From positions 1 through 64,000 of the forward strand of contig JAKQOG010000119.1 in assembly GCA_029565395.1 (NCBI GenBank): DNA of 64,000 nt, in the 5' to 3' direction. This DNA comes from Candidatus Hydrogenedentota bacterium. GTDB taxonomy: Bacteria; Hydrogenedentota; Hydrogenedentia; Hydrogenedentales; CAILVY01. The stretch's first letter is position 1, and each line of letters starts with the position of its first letter. Below are positions 10,451 through 19,912 of the stretch, piece after piece. Position numbers and translations under genes: made by a program. The notes under the pieces were generated by a model. The model did not search any database and had not been told where the DNA came from. It was given only the letters and a program-made list of their open reading frames with translations.

Positions 10451-10685
10451 AAGACCCTTCCTTTTTCGAATGTGACCTGGAGAATAGCATATGGGAGATA
10501 GTGGACAAAATTCAGTGTTCATCCGCGCCCGGACTCCTGAAACATTTTGTTTTGAAACAAGACTTTTAAAACTGTCATAGTGAGAGTGTAATTATTGAAA
10601 GATAAAAGGCCGGAACAACGGCTATCGCAAGGCCGTCTGCGAATATGATATGAACTTGGGAACCACCAGGATGGGAGGAAAGCAA

Positions 10686-11768
10686 ATGTTTGCAACACAG
10701 AACCGAAGGAAGAGAGGTTTTTTAACAACGATATGTATTGCGTCCATGGCAATTGTCTTGATTATGAATCCATCTGTTGCCGCGGATAATCCGGCCCTCG
10801 ATCTTCACGCCCGCGCCAAGGAAATCGGCAGCCTCCGGTTCGGGATGTTTATCTGCTGGTCGCTCAGCACCTTTTCAGGATATGAATGGACGCGCGGTGT
10901 GAGCGATCCGGCATTCTTCAAGGCTACGGGCTGTGACACGGATCAATGGTGTAAAACAGCCAAAGAGGCCGGAATGGGCTATATTCTGTTCTTGACGAAA
11001 CACCATGACGGGTTCTGTTTGTGGGATACGAAGACGACGGAATTCAAGGTAACCAACAGCCCGTTGAAAATGGACGTTTTGGCGGCGTTGCGGAAATCGT
11101 GCGACAAATACGGCATCAAGCTGGCCCTGTATTTTTCGGAAGGCGATTGGACGTGGTTGAAGGACGTGCCGCAGGATGGGCTACTTCCGGGCAGCCCGAA
11201 GTGGGGGGACAAAATTTGGAGTTCCAGTGACCGCCCCGAAATAAAAAAAGCGCAATTGAAGGAATTGGTGACGCAATACGGACCCATCGAGTTCTTCTGG
11301 ATGGACCATGCCCAGGGCGACGGTGGACTAGGCCACAAGGAGACGGCGGAGTGGGTGCATCAGTTTCAGCCGGGATGTTTTGTCGGATTCAATCATGGGG
11401 AGCCAGCGGGTGAATTGGCGATTCGTGAGGTGGGGAAACCTGGACCAATTGGAAACGCGGATGCATCCGTATATAACAAAGAGGCGGAGAAAAATTACAA
11501 AGGCTACCTCCTCGCCGAATTCACTTATCCAATTTTGCCGGCACATGATGGCGGCGCTATGTGGTTCTATTCCCTGCCGAAGCATGATGCCCTGTGTCTT
11601 CCTGTTGAAAAGATCCTCGAAGACTATGAAGGCGCCGTCAAGTATGGCAATATCTTCTCCCTGGATGTTGGCCCCAACTATGCCGGAAAACTGCGCGATG
11701 TGGACGTAACCACATTGCGCGCTGTTGGTGAAAAAATCCGCACGAAAACATTCCATATGGCGCAATAG
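10686..11768 (+). CDS. Alpha-L-fucosidase-like glycoside hydrolase (GH29)
   Basis: GH29-like: LRFGMFICWSLSTFSG...GMGYILFLTKHHDGFCLWDTKTTEFKVTNSP...ELVTQYGPIEFFWMDHAQ; N-term signal/TM segment. Confidence 0.75.
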   Translation: MFATQNRRKRGFLTTICIASMAIVLIMNPSVAADNPALDLHARAKEIGSLRFGMFICWSLSTFSGYEWTRGVSDPAFFKATGCDTDQWCKTAKEAGMGYILFLTKHHDGFCLWDTKTTEFKVTNSPLKMDVLAALRKSCDKYGIKLALYFSEGDWTWLKDVPQDGLLPGSPKWGDKIWSSSDRPEIKKAQLKELVTQYGPIEFFWMDHAQGDGGLGHKETAEWVHQFQPGCFVGFNHGEPAGELAIREVGKPGPIGNADASVYNKEAEKNYKGYLLAEFTYPILPAHDGGAMWFYSLPKHDALCLPVEKILEDYEGAVKYGNIFSLDVGPNYAGKLRDVDVTTLRAVGEKIRTKTFHMAQ

Positions 11769-11858
11769 GCAGAAGTTATATAGAGAGTTTAAAGGGACGG
11801 CGGATAAAAAATGAGATGATTTCGTACCAGAGAGATTTTTGAGATAAAAGGAGCGCAT

Positions 11859-13454
11859 ATGTCGATATTCGCGGCAGTATTGGTCTTGGCGGGAATGACC
11901 GGTGCGGACAAGGCCTTGCCGGCCTTTGAACTGGATGAAGATCTGCCCGGGACGGTCCAATTTTTGGGTTCGGACACCGCCAGAGTATATGGCAAAGAGA
12001 TCAAAAAATCGTTCAAAGGGGTATTGAAGAAAAATTATGTCAAGAAGGACAAGGATGGATTTCCGGCGGGTTTCTTGCATGCCTCGCCGCCACCCCAAGT
12101 CTGGTCAGGCACCTTTTGGACGCGTGACGGCGGTACCTTTTTACGTGAATTGACGTTGTGGGGGCTCACTGCCCATGCCTGTCAAACGTGTGCATGCCTG
12201 ATAAAGCTGGTGGAGAAAAACGACGCAGGTTATTTCACGTTTCCTGAGTATTTCGCGCCTGGGAAACCGGGATTGGGCAACGAATTAGACGGCACGGCTT
12301 CCATAATTATCGGGATGGTCTTGCTGTGGGAACGGCTCCCGATAGATGCGCCATTCCGTGAACAGATTCATGCATTTCTTCATCAAGACGCCTCCCCGGT
12401 CCGGTATGTCCTCAAACAACTAGAAACTGCGCCGCTGATCGCCGGCACGGGCGAATTTGGCGGCGGATGCGGCATTCCCGGAGAGCACTGCAACACCGTA
12501 CAAAATTATCTTATTCTGCTGGCGTTGGAAGCTATGGCCCGCATGGAGTCGCGGGCCGGATTCCAAGACGATGCCGATGCCTGTAAGCAATGTGCAACGC
12601 GGCTCATGGAAAACATCGAGCGGTATCTTGTGCAAAAAAACGGTGCGTGGTGGTGGTGTGTAGATCCAAAGACATTCCAGTCTGATCCCGGCATCGTCAA
12701 TCATGTCATCAACAAGGGATTCGGCGGATTAAACGGTCCCGGAAGTATGTATTCTGATGCACTGGGCTTGGAACCACTCGCGGAAAAACACTACGGCGTC
12801 GAGCATAGCGTGAAAACCTTCGAGACGTTATTCGCCGTCCCCCAGCGCAAAGAACAGTTCGATAAATACGGCATCTGGATTCAATTCGATGAATTCCGGG
12901 CCGGATTATCTTCCGGGCCCTCTTATGGCGATGGCTATGCGCTTCAAGCCATGTTGCTCTTCGATAAAATGAGCATGGCGGACAAAGCCCTTGCCTGGAT
13001 GGCTTCCTCCACCCGGCATCCCGTGCCGGAATACCGCATTCCGCGAAAATCACCCTTCCATTTCTACGAACGCTCTTATTCGCCCGAGGCCGTGGGCAAA
13101 CTCGACTTGGACGTGGGATGCGGCGCACTCAATCTCGTCAATGTGACGGAACAATTGAAGGTTGCCCGGCTCATTGTGGGAGTCGATGACCTCGATCCGG
13201 CCTGTGTAAAGCTGTTGCCCCGCATACCGCCCTCATGGTCTGGCCTGCATGCTTCCCATTGGCCTATCTTAACGCCCTCCGGATTACTTCGCGCTGATAT
13301 CCGCGTTAAACGTACGGAAGAAGGGAAAATCCAAGTTGAAATAAAAATTATCGGCGACAAGGTTATTCCCCGGCTCGACATTCGATTCCCCACTCAGAAC
13401 GGCTGCGAGTGGCAGACGTTCCGCGAAGTATCGACCCTCTTCGTTCAGAAGTAA
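11859..13454 (+). CDS. Secreted six-hairpin-glycosidase-like hypothetical protein
   Basis: Signal peptide, SD AAGGAG upstream; helical repeat composition reminiscent of (alpha/alpha)6 enzymes. Family not certain. Confidence 0.5.
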   Translation: MSIFAAVLVLAGMTGADKALPAFELDEDLPGTVQFLGSDTARVYGKEIKKSFKGVLKKNYVKKDKDGFPAGFLHASPPPQVWSGTFWTRDGGTFLRELTLWGLTAHACQTCACLIKLVEKNDAGYFTFPEYFAPGKPGLGNELDGTASIIIGMVLLWERLPIDAPFREQIHAFLHQDASPVRYVLKQLETAPLIAGTGEFGGGCGIPGEHCNTVQNYLILLALEAMARMESRAGFQDDADACKQCATRLMENIERYLVQKNGAWWWCVDPKTFQSDPGIVNHVINKGFGGLNGPGSMYSDALGLEPLAEKHYGVEHSVKTFETLFAVPQRKEQFDKYGIWIQFDEFRAGLSSGPSYGDGYALQAMLLFDKMSMADKALAWMASSTRHPVPEYRIPRKSPFHFYERSYSPEAVGKLDLDVGCGALNLVNVTEQLKVARLIVGVDDLDPACVKLLPRIPPSWSGLHASHWPILTPSGLLRADIRVKRTEEGKIQVEIKIIGDKVIPRLDIRFPTQNGCEWQTFREVSTLFVQK

Positions 13455-13476
13455 GCTCTGTCTCCGAAGAGAGTTT

Positions 13477-14319
13477 TTATCCCAGCTCGAAGGTGGTAAC
13501 GCCAAAGATGGTATTTAGGGGCAAATTGGGTTCGGGGCCTTTATAGATGCGGCTGGTTTCGAAAACGGGTTTCATGTCTCGTTTAACGGCCATCGCGACT
13601 GCCGCGGCGTTGGGTTCGGGGGTGTCGAAGTACACGGTGCTGTTCGAAGCATGCGCGCAGAGGGCGGATAAGATGACGTCCGCGATGTCGGCATGGTCTG
13701 CGAAAAGCGGCCCAATCTTAAACGAGTTCAGGCAGGGGCGCAGCATGCCGTAGCCCACAATGCGGTTTCCATCCAAAGCGATGCGCACCACGGCGCCGGG
13801 TTGCCGCACCCATAGTGTAAGAAATTCAGTGCGTGGCGCTGGAACGTGACGTTGATCATAGGCATCCAAATCGGCAAAGGATACCGCGTCGAGAGGACAC
13901 AAGCCGGCAGGCTCATTTCCGCCACCCGTGCCGCCGTACCGGATGTTACGGTAAAAGCAGCGGAAACCTTGGGTCTCATATCTCGCCAACATGGCGGGTA
14001 CGCCGTCCGCGCCGATGGTGCGCTGCCCCATGTACTCGAGTGCAGCCGTCCACAAGCGCATTCCGTGCCCCTGCCCGCGAAGCGCGGGACGTACAATATA
14101 GAACCCCATGAAACCATACGTGTCAGTATAGGCCACCGCCGAAATACACCCTACGGCCTCGCCCTGTATCTCGCTGATAAAGAAGCCATTGGGATCCGCG
14201 GTATAAAAACTATCGGCATCATGAAGACCCGGGTTCCATCCCTCGTCCTGCGCCCATCCAACGGCGAGATCGATGTCTGAGCGGTTCATGCGGCGTATGC
14301 AAGTTTGTGCTGATTCCAT
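13477..14319 (-). CDS. GNAT family N-acetyltransferase (two-domain)
   Basis: IVRPALRGQGHGMRLWTAALEYM (acetyl-CoA binding RxxGxG/A). Confidence 0.8.
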   Translation of the reverse strand: MESAQTCIRRMNRSDIDLAVGWAQDEGWNPGLHDADSFYTADPNGFFISEIQGEAVGCISAVAYTDTYGFMGFYIVRPALRGQGHGMRLWTAALEYMGQRTIGADGVPAMLARYETQGFRCFYRNIRYGGTGGGNEPAGLCPLDAVSFADLDAYDQRHVPAPRTEFLTLWVRQPGAVVRIALDGNRIVGYGMLRPCLNSFKIGPLFADHADIADVILSALCAHASNSTVYFDTPEPNAAAVAMAVKRDMKPVFETSRIYKGPEPNLPLNTIFGVTTFELG

Positions 14320-14334
14320 GAAGTCTCCAATGCG

Positions 14335-15207
14335 TTATTTTTGCGGGGTATGTTCAAGGATAAAATTCACAATCGGGGTGGGGTCGTCGAGTCCGTGGGG
14401 ATGATGTTTAAATCCCGGTTTGACGATCACGCTAATGTTTCCACCGAGTTTTTCGTAGCGATCTTTGAGGATGACGGTATTTTCGGGATAAGGGACGACT
14501 TCATCGGCATCGCCGCACAGATGGATGATGGGAATTTTCGCGTCCGCAAGAGGCTTAAGAGTATCGATGGGATTTTTTGTGTAGGCGAGGGCTTGTTCTT
14601 CGGAATCGAAGTGATAGCAGCGGATCAATTCCTTCCAGTCGTCCGGGCTGCCGGGGCCTTTGCCTTTGCCGCCGGGCCAGCTTTTGAAATCGCATACGGG
14701 GTTGTCGCCATAGATGCACGACACCTTATCCGGGTTTGCGGCGGCCCAGTTGTATACATACAATCCGCCGCGGCTCAGCCCTTCTAGTGCTGGCTTTTTT
14801 GAGAGGCCATGTTCCTCCGTCAGCAGTTTATACAAGACGGCCCAATGCGCCATGGCGTCCGGACAACCGAAGGTATTGCCAACGTCCATATAGACTAGAT
14901 GGAACCCTTTGGAGACCAGCGCTACATCCGCCTCCGGCCGGTGATCAAAAAATTCCGCCCGCCAGATCCAGGGTTTTCCAGCGGCCGCCTGTTTTGGTAC
15001 GACCACCAGGGTATTGCGGCTATCCACCACAAAATTGTAGCGGTCGAATCCGCGCCATTCTGTTTTCGCGCCGGGAAAAGGCGGTTTTGCTTCGGAATTT
15101 ACCTCCTGCGCGAATATGCTCAAGTTTAGACCACAAAGGAACATCCCGAATAGGATGATTTTTAGGATGATTTTGTCATAGTGGTTGCCAAGTTGCTTTA
15201 AATTCAA
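14335..15207 (-). CDS. Secreted alpha/beta hydrolase (prolyl-oligopeptidase/esterase-like)
   Basis: LEGLSRGGLYVYNWAAANP (GxSxG), D and H (GDADEVVPY; GFKHHPHGLDDP). Confidence 0.7.
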   Translation of the reverse strand: MNLKQLGNHYDKIILKIILFGMFLCGLNLSIFAQEVNSEAKPPFPGAKTEWRGFDRYNFVVDSRNTLVVVPKQAAAGKPWIWRAEFFDHRPEADVALVSKGFHLVYMDVGNTFGCPDAMAHWAVLYKLLTEEHGLSKKPALEGLSRGGLYVYNWAAANPDKVSCIYGDNPVCDFKSWPGGKGKGPGSPDDWKELIRCYHFDSEEQALAYTKNPIDTLKPLADAKIPIIHLCGDADEVVPYPENTVILKDRYEKLGGNISVIVKPGFKHHPHGLDDPTPIVNFILEHTPQK

Positions 15208-15292
15208 TCTATTTTCCTTTCATTGTGTATAAATACCATTTTAACAGAATCATCCATTCAGGTATGGATAGATAATTATTTGATTGTTAACG

Positions 15293-15637
15293 TAAATATC
15301 GGTATTATCCGCCACCAATTGCCCGTGGTGCCTAATAAAACAATCCGTTTGTGGGAATGGTAACAGGCTGAACACTGAGTATAAAACAAATGGAATAGAA
15401 GAAACGCCTCAAGGCGATATTCTGGCGGGAGGAAGAAATAACGTGGGAGCTATGACAATAGGAAAACTGGATGCAAACGGAACATTGCTCAGGAATTTTG
15501 TCATGCCGGAGGAAGTGCCGCATGCCACCATCTATGATATGGTTCTGATGGAGGATGGCTCTTGTGTTGCGGTGGGTTCGGGAGGTGCGGAAGGCGCCAT
15601 TGTGGCCAAGATAAACCACATGTTTACGCCGGAATAA
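15293..15637 (+). pseudogene. Remnant of a beta-propeller (delta-60/SBBP-type) repeat protein
   Basis: Frame open from ~15293 with propeller-like EETPQGDILAGGRNNVGAMTIGKLDANGTLL...DMVLMEDGSCVAVGSGGAEGAIVAKINH; no plausible full-length N-terminus. Confidence 0.35.
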
Positions 15638-15743
15638 ACCCTAAAAAAACTTTGTATTGATATGAGGCGGCAGTTATTCTGTAGTTCAGGAATAACTGCC
15701 GTGGTTCTTTGATGGGAATGCCTAAAGTTGCTGGAGATGATTA

Positions 15744-17078
15744 ATGATGAAAAAGGCGTTAACCCTTATATCTCTGCTATGGGGTGCGGGGTTTATCATT
15801 GCAGGGATCGTGATGGGAATACTGGGCTATCGCCATATCTCCTATTCCATTTACTTTCTTCTGCCGTTTGTCACGTTTGGCCTTGTGGGGGTAATCCCAG
15901 CCAGTCTCCTTCTTTTGATGACCTATGCAAAGACCTGGCGGGGGCGGTTGGCATGGGTTGTCCTGTACGTAATTGCCATTACTGCAATCGTCGAAAGCGT
16001 TGCCATATGGAAAAAATATTATGAAATCCCGCGCAATGGCGGGCCGTATCTGGTGTTCTCCGGAGACCCAAAAACCACCATGACCATCTGCTGGGCCGCG
16101 GAAAAGGCCGTCCCTGGAAAAATCGACTATGTGAAGGACGGAGAAAGTGGTTGGCTCCACGCGGAATGCGCATCCGCCCACTATCCCAAGGTGCTTCTGG
16201 AAGGGCTTCAGCCAGGAACGCACTACCGGTACCGTGTGCCAGCATTGGGAAATAAAGAGCACTCCTTCCAAACCGCACCCTCTGCACCGGAAGATTTTTC
16301 CTTTGCGGTCTATGGCGATAACCGACACGCGGGGTTTATTTCCTTTCATCAGTCCGTTCTCCGCGCTATTAAGCGGGAAGAACCGAACTATAATGGATTC
16401 CGGCTTATCCTCAATTCGGGCGATATCGTGGAACGCTCCGGTACGGGGCATGGATGGCAATGGCATTCGTTTTTGCGCGACATAACGCCCCTTGCTTCCT
16501 CGCGGCCGTATGAGGTCAGCCTGGGCAACCATGAAGCGGGCGGCTCGCCGAAATATTATGAAGAATTCTTCGATTACGGCGTTCCGGATCACTGGCGGGT
16601 CCTCGATTATGCCGGTGTGAGATTTATCGCATTATCTACCCAGGATGATCTGGAACCGGGCAGTCCGCAATATGCCTGGCTCGTGAAAACGCTCGACACG
16701 CCACCGGCGGATACCCGCTTTACAGTGGTTACGTTGCACAAGCCGCTCCTGACGTATGATCCCCGCGAACGATATCATGACCCCGCATTACGCTCCCTGT
16801 TGGAACCCCTTTTTCCCGAAAAGAAGGTGGACATTGTTTTTGCGGGGCATGTCCATGCATATGAACATCATCACTTGCCGGCCTTTGAGCACGTAATCAC
16901 GGGCGGTGGCGGAGTAATGTTGTGGAACAAGCCCGTGCCTGGGCCGGAAACAGTCAAAACCGAGACCTGCTGGCATTTCTGTGCTGTGGAGGTAAAGGGG
17001 AACACAATGAGTGTGCGTGCAATACGGACGGATTGCAGCCTCCTGGACGCCTTTACGATAACTTCCAAAAAGATCTGA
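15744..17078 (+). CDS. Membrane-anchored purple-acid-phosphatase-like metallophosphoesterase
   Basis: N-term TM helices, Fn3/PAP N-domain (DPKTTMTICWAAEK), metallophosphatase motifs YGDNRHAG, LNSGDIVERSG, LGNHE, FAGHVHAYEH. Confidence 0.85.
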   Translation: MMKKALTLISLLWGAGFIIAGIVMGILGYRHISYSIYFLLPFVTFGLVGVIPASLLLLMTYAKTWRGRLAWVVLYVIAITAIVESVAIWKKYYEIPRNGGPYLVFSGDPKTTMTICWAAEKAVPGKIDYVKDGESGWLHAECASAHYPKVLLEGLQPGTHYRYRVPALGNKEHSFQTAPSAPEDFSFAVYGDNRHAGFISFHQSVLRAIKREEPNYNGFRLILNSGDIVERSGTGHGWQWHSFLRDITPLASSRPYEVSLGNHEAGGSPKYYEEFFDYGVPDHWRVLDYAGVRFIALSTQDDLEPGSPQYAWLVKTLDTPPADTRFTVVTLHKPLLTYDPRERYHDPALRSLLEPLFPEKKVDIVFAGHVHAYEHHHLPAFEHVITGGGGVMLWNKPVPGPETVKTETCWHFCAVEVKGNTMSVRAIRTDCSLLDAFTITSKKI

Positions 17079-17204
17079 ACCCTCCCGTATTCACTTCCTG
17101 GCCTCAAGTCCCTGGAATATTACGATTTTTTAATGTTTTTACTGTCGTACGGGTAATCTTGACCAGGTACCATACGTCCAGAAGAGAACATAAGGAGACA
17201 GGTT

Positions 17205-17477
17205 ATGAGAACGAAAATCTTCTGGGCAGCGCGCATGGCGGCGGCAGGAGTCGCTGCATATATGCTGGCGGCATGGCCGCATGGTCTTCACAAACCAGCA
17301 TTGTCTCCAACCATTGGCCTGCATGCGAATCCTGCTGACTATGCCAGAATGGAATCAGATGCAAATACCTCGGAGAAACTGGAAATAACCCTTGAGGAAT
17401 TCTGTACGGCCTATGCCAACATGCAGGACGAGAAATTTGCCCAAGCCGTCCGAAATAACGCCGCAACGATAAACTAA
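17205..17477 (+). CDS. Small hypothetical protein
   Basis: ORF with upstream AAGGAGA SD and N-terminal hydrophobic segment; no family recognised. Confidence 0.45.
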   Translation: MRTKIFWAARMAAAGVAAYMLAAWPHGLHKPALSPTIGLHANPADYARMESDANTSEKLEITLEEFCTAYANMQDEKFAQAVRNNAATIN

Positions 17478-17488
17478 ACCTGGCGTTG

Positions 17489-17512
17489 CTTTCTTTTCCC
17501 CTGAAAAGAAAG
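17489..17512. terminator. Hairpin between convergent genes, possible bidirectional terminator
   Basis: CTTTCTTTTC-CCCT-GAAAAGAAAG, perfect 10-bp stem between stops at 17477 (+) and 17520 (-). Confidence 0.45.
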
Positions 17513-17519
17513 AAGTCCG

Positions 17520-19070
17520 TTATAAAGTCCTGATTTCTTCCAATGCCTTCTTCATCGCTTCGATTAATCGCGGGGTATACGTTTCCACGGTTAAAAACCC
17601 ATTCTGTACTTTTTCAAACGGCGTCTGGCCTTCCCCTATATAGCTATGCGCCTTCATTGCCGAGTTCAATGACTCATTGTCGAGCTTGAGAAGGGCTTCT
17701 TCCATCCGGGGCCACGACCAGTTGTTCTTGTAGTTGTGCTGTTTTTGCCAGGTTTCTGCCGCCGCAATAAATGCGGCGAAACTCGCCGCCACTTCTGCTT
17801 TATCCATCGGCCGGGTAAACACCGCCTGATGGAACTCTTCCAGTGAAGCACGCAGTCGAAGTTGCATGACGAGGTCGTTGATAAACCGTTTCGGATCGCC
17901 CAAAAGGAGTCCTTTCAAAGGACCGGGGGTGATGGATTGGTCCGCGAGCATCTTCAATTTGGGTTCAGCCCCCGCCATTTGCGCCGCATCCGTTCCCGCA
18001 AGCGCCTTCCATGCCGCCACAATGCCTTCCCCTTGCCCCGGAATGAGATCATTGGCAAAGTGTACATAATCCGATTCGGCGCACGAAAGGCCTTGCGCCC
18101 CGCGCGCGAATGCAAAGGTATTCGGCAGTTGAATGCAATGCGTTTGCGCATTGCCCATGATGCCCCGCGGTCCGGACGATTTTCCCGTGGCATACGCGCC
18201 CTCGCCGCCGAAATTCGTCATGGGGAACGATGGTTCACCCTCAATGGCCCCATAGGGAAACGGGAACATCCGCGCACCGTGTCCCATCGCCTCCATTGCG
18301 GAGAATCGCCCACCCGTGAGCCCCCACGGTTCAGGATTCTGTTTCTCAAGCAGCCGCACCGTCTCCACGGTTTCCTCATCGGGCCCCATGGCAAATTCCG
18401 CCGTCGCATAGTACCGGCAATACGCTTCCCATCCAGCATGCATCCAATACACCAGTTCAATGCCCGGGCGGAGGCGGTCCAGTATATTGCGGTGCGCCAT
18501 CAACAAATCAACGAATTCCTCATTGGTCGAGCCGGGATAGCCCCCCGGATCGCTGTCAATAATGACAAGACCGTCCATATTCGCCAGCGGACGCAACAGC
18601 TTCTCCCGCCATGCGATCATTTCCGCCATTGCTGCCGGGTCGCCGGGATTCACGCGGTAATCACAATAGAAAAACGGACGTTCCTGGAACGCATACTTCG
18701 CCGCCGCCTCATTTTTCGCCGCCACATTCGGCGCAATCGTTAGCAATGCCTTCATCCCATATTCTTGATGTAGAATATTAATGACTTGGGCAATCTTTTC
18801 GATATTCTCCTTATCGCTCTCTGTAAGCGGATTGGGCGCAATTTCCAACACTGGCCAGATCATCACCGTGTTGTACCCCAGCCTGTGCAGCCCATCGCAA
18901 TACCCCCGCCAATCGTCCAGTGTCCATGTGCGCGCGGCGTAGGGGTGTTTATACGCCCAATGCTGATGCACATACATCCCGATGATCTTCTCCGGCATGG
19001 CTCCTCCTTGATGATCCGCCGCGCCTAATACTCCTGTTGCCATCAACATGCAAAATGTGAGGAATTTCAT
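17520..19070 (-). CDS. Secreted TIM-barrel-like putative glycoside hydrolase
   Basis: Signal peptide; WRGYCDGLHRLGYNTVMIWPVLEIAPNP...YGMKALLTIAPN...DGLVIIDSDPGGYPG. Confidence 0.5.
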   Translation of the reverse strand: MKFLTFCMLMATGVLGAADHQGGAMPEKIIGMYVHQHWAYKHPYAARTWTLDDWRGYCDGLHRLGYNTVMIWPVLEIAPNPLTESDKENIEKIAQVINILHQEYGMKALLTIAPNVAAKNEAAAKYAFQERPFFYCDYRVNPGDPAAMAEMIAWREKLLRPLANMDGLVIIDSDPGGYPGSTNEEFVDLLMAHRNILDRLRPGIELVYWMHAGWEAYCRYYATAEFAMGPDEETVETVRLLEKQNPEPWGLTGGRFSAMEAMGHGARMFPFPYGAIEGEPSFPMTNFGGEGAYATGKSSGPRGIMGNAQTHCIQLPNTFAFARGAQGLSCAESDYVHFANDLIPGQGEGIVAAWKALAGTDAAQMAGAEPKLKMLADQSITPGPLKGLLLGDPKRFINDLVMQLRLRASLEEFHQAVFTRPMDKAEVAASFAAFIAAAETWQKQHNYKNNWSWPRMEEALLKLDNESLNSAMKAHSYIGEGQTPFEKVQNGFLTVETYTPRLIEAMKKALEEIRTL

Positions 19071-19088
19071 CCCAAGTGCTTTCCTTGG

Positions 19089-19835
19089 CTACCGCCACTG
19101 CATCAGCGCGGCATTCAACACCTGCTCAACGCGCCTGCGGGGCTGATGAAAATAGCTGATGCCATGACCTGCCAGCATAACGTCCGTATCCTCCCGCGCA
19201 AAGCGCCGCAGCGATTCCATGTAAATTTTCTTGTCAAAATCGATGGAGCCGCTCCAACCAAAGTCCCCGCAAAACAGCGTGCCGATTACATCGCCACATG
19301 CCACGATCCGTTTTCCCTCCAGCGTGAAAAAATAGGCCGTGCAGCCCTGCGTGTGGCCTGGCAGGTGCATCGCGTGAATCTTAATGCCACATTCCACGAA
19401 TGTCGCGCCATCCTCGAACGCCACATCCACCGCCACCGGCGTAAATTCCTTGTGATAGGCAAAACCGCAGCATCGCTCATCACCGATGGCCATCGCCTCC
19501 GCCGTGTTGCGATGCGCATACAATCGCACCCCGCGCGCCTTCAGTAAATGCGCCGCCCCCGCATGATCCCAATGCGCATGCGTCAAAAAACACGCCCGGA
19601 TCAACTCCGGATCCAATCCCCAATACCGCATATTGTCAAAAATCTGCGGAAGTGTGGCACCGTTCCCACAATCAAAGAACACAACCCCCTCCGGCGTGGA
19701 AATCGCATACGTGTTCCCGTCCTCGAAGCCCGCATCCATCCCGCACCACGTAATGCCGTTCACATCCCCGCCCACCTGATAAACATTGTGTAAGAGCTGC
19801 ATATAGGCCTCCAATAAAGTGGACACATTATACAC
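19089..19835 (-). CDS. MBL-fold metallo-hydrolase
   Basis: THAHWDHAGAAHLL, HLPGHTQGC, CGDVIG metal-ligand motifs. Confidence 0.85.
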   Translation of the reverse strand: MYNVSTLLEAYMQLLHNVYQVGGDVNGITWCGMDAGFEDGNTYAISTPEGVVFFDCGNGATLPQIFDNMRYWGLDPELIRACFLTHAHWDHAGAAHLLKARGVRLYAHRNTAEAMAIGDERCCGFAYHKEFTPVAVDVAFEDGATFVECGIKIHAMHLPGHTQGCTAYFFTLEGKRIVACGDVIGTLFCGDFGWSGSIDFDKKIYMESLRRFAREDTDVMLAGHGISYFHQPRRRVEQVLNAALMQWR

Positions 19836-19860
19836 CGCCTCACCACCCCGGGAAATTATT

Positions 19861-19889
19861 TTGACAATTTGTCACCACGCGCCTAGCAT
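19861..19889 (+). promoter_or_regulatory. Candidate sigma70 promoter
   Basis: TTGACA (19861-19866), 17-bp spacer, TAGCAT (19884-19889), 24 bp before ATG 19913. Confidence 0.4.
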
Positions 19890-19912
19890 ACCTTCCATAG
19901 GAGATAAAGACC

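Noticed and set aside
17862-18743. 293-codon plus-strand ORF
   Set aside because: Antisense to the better supported 17520-19070 secreted protein.
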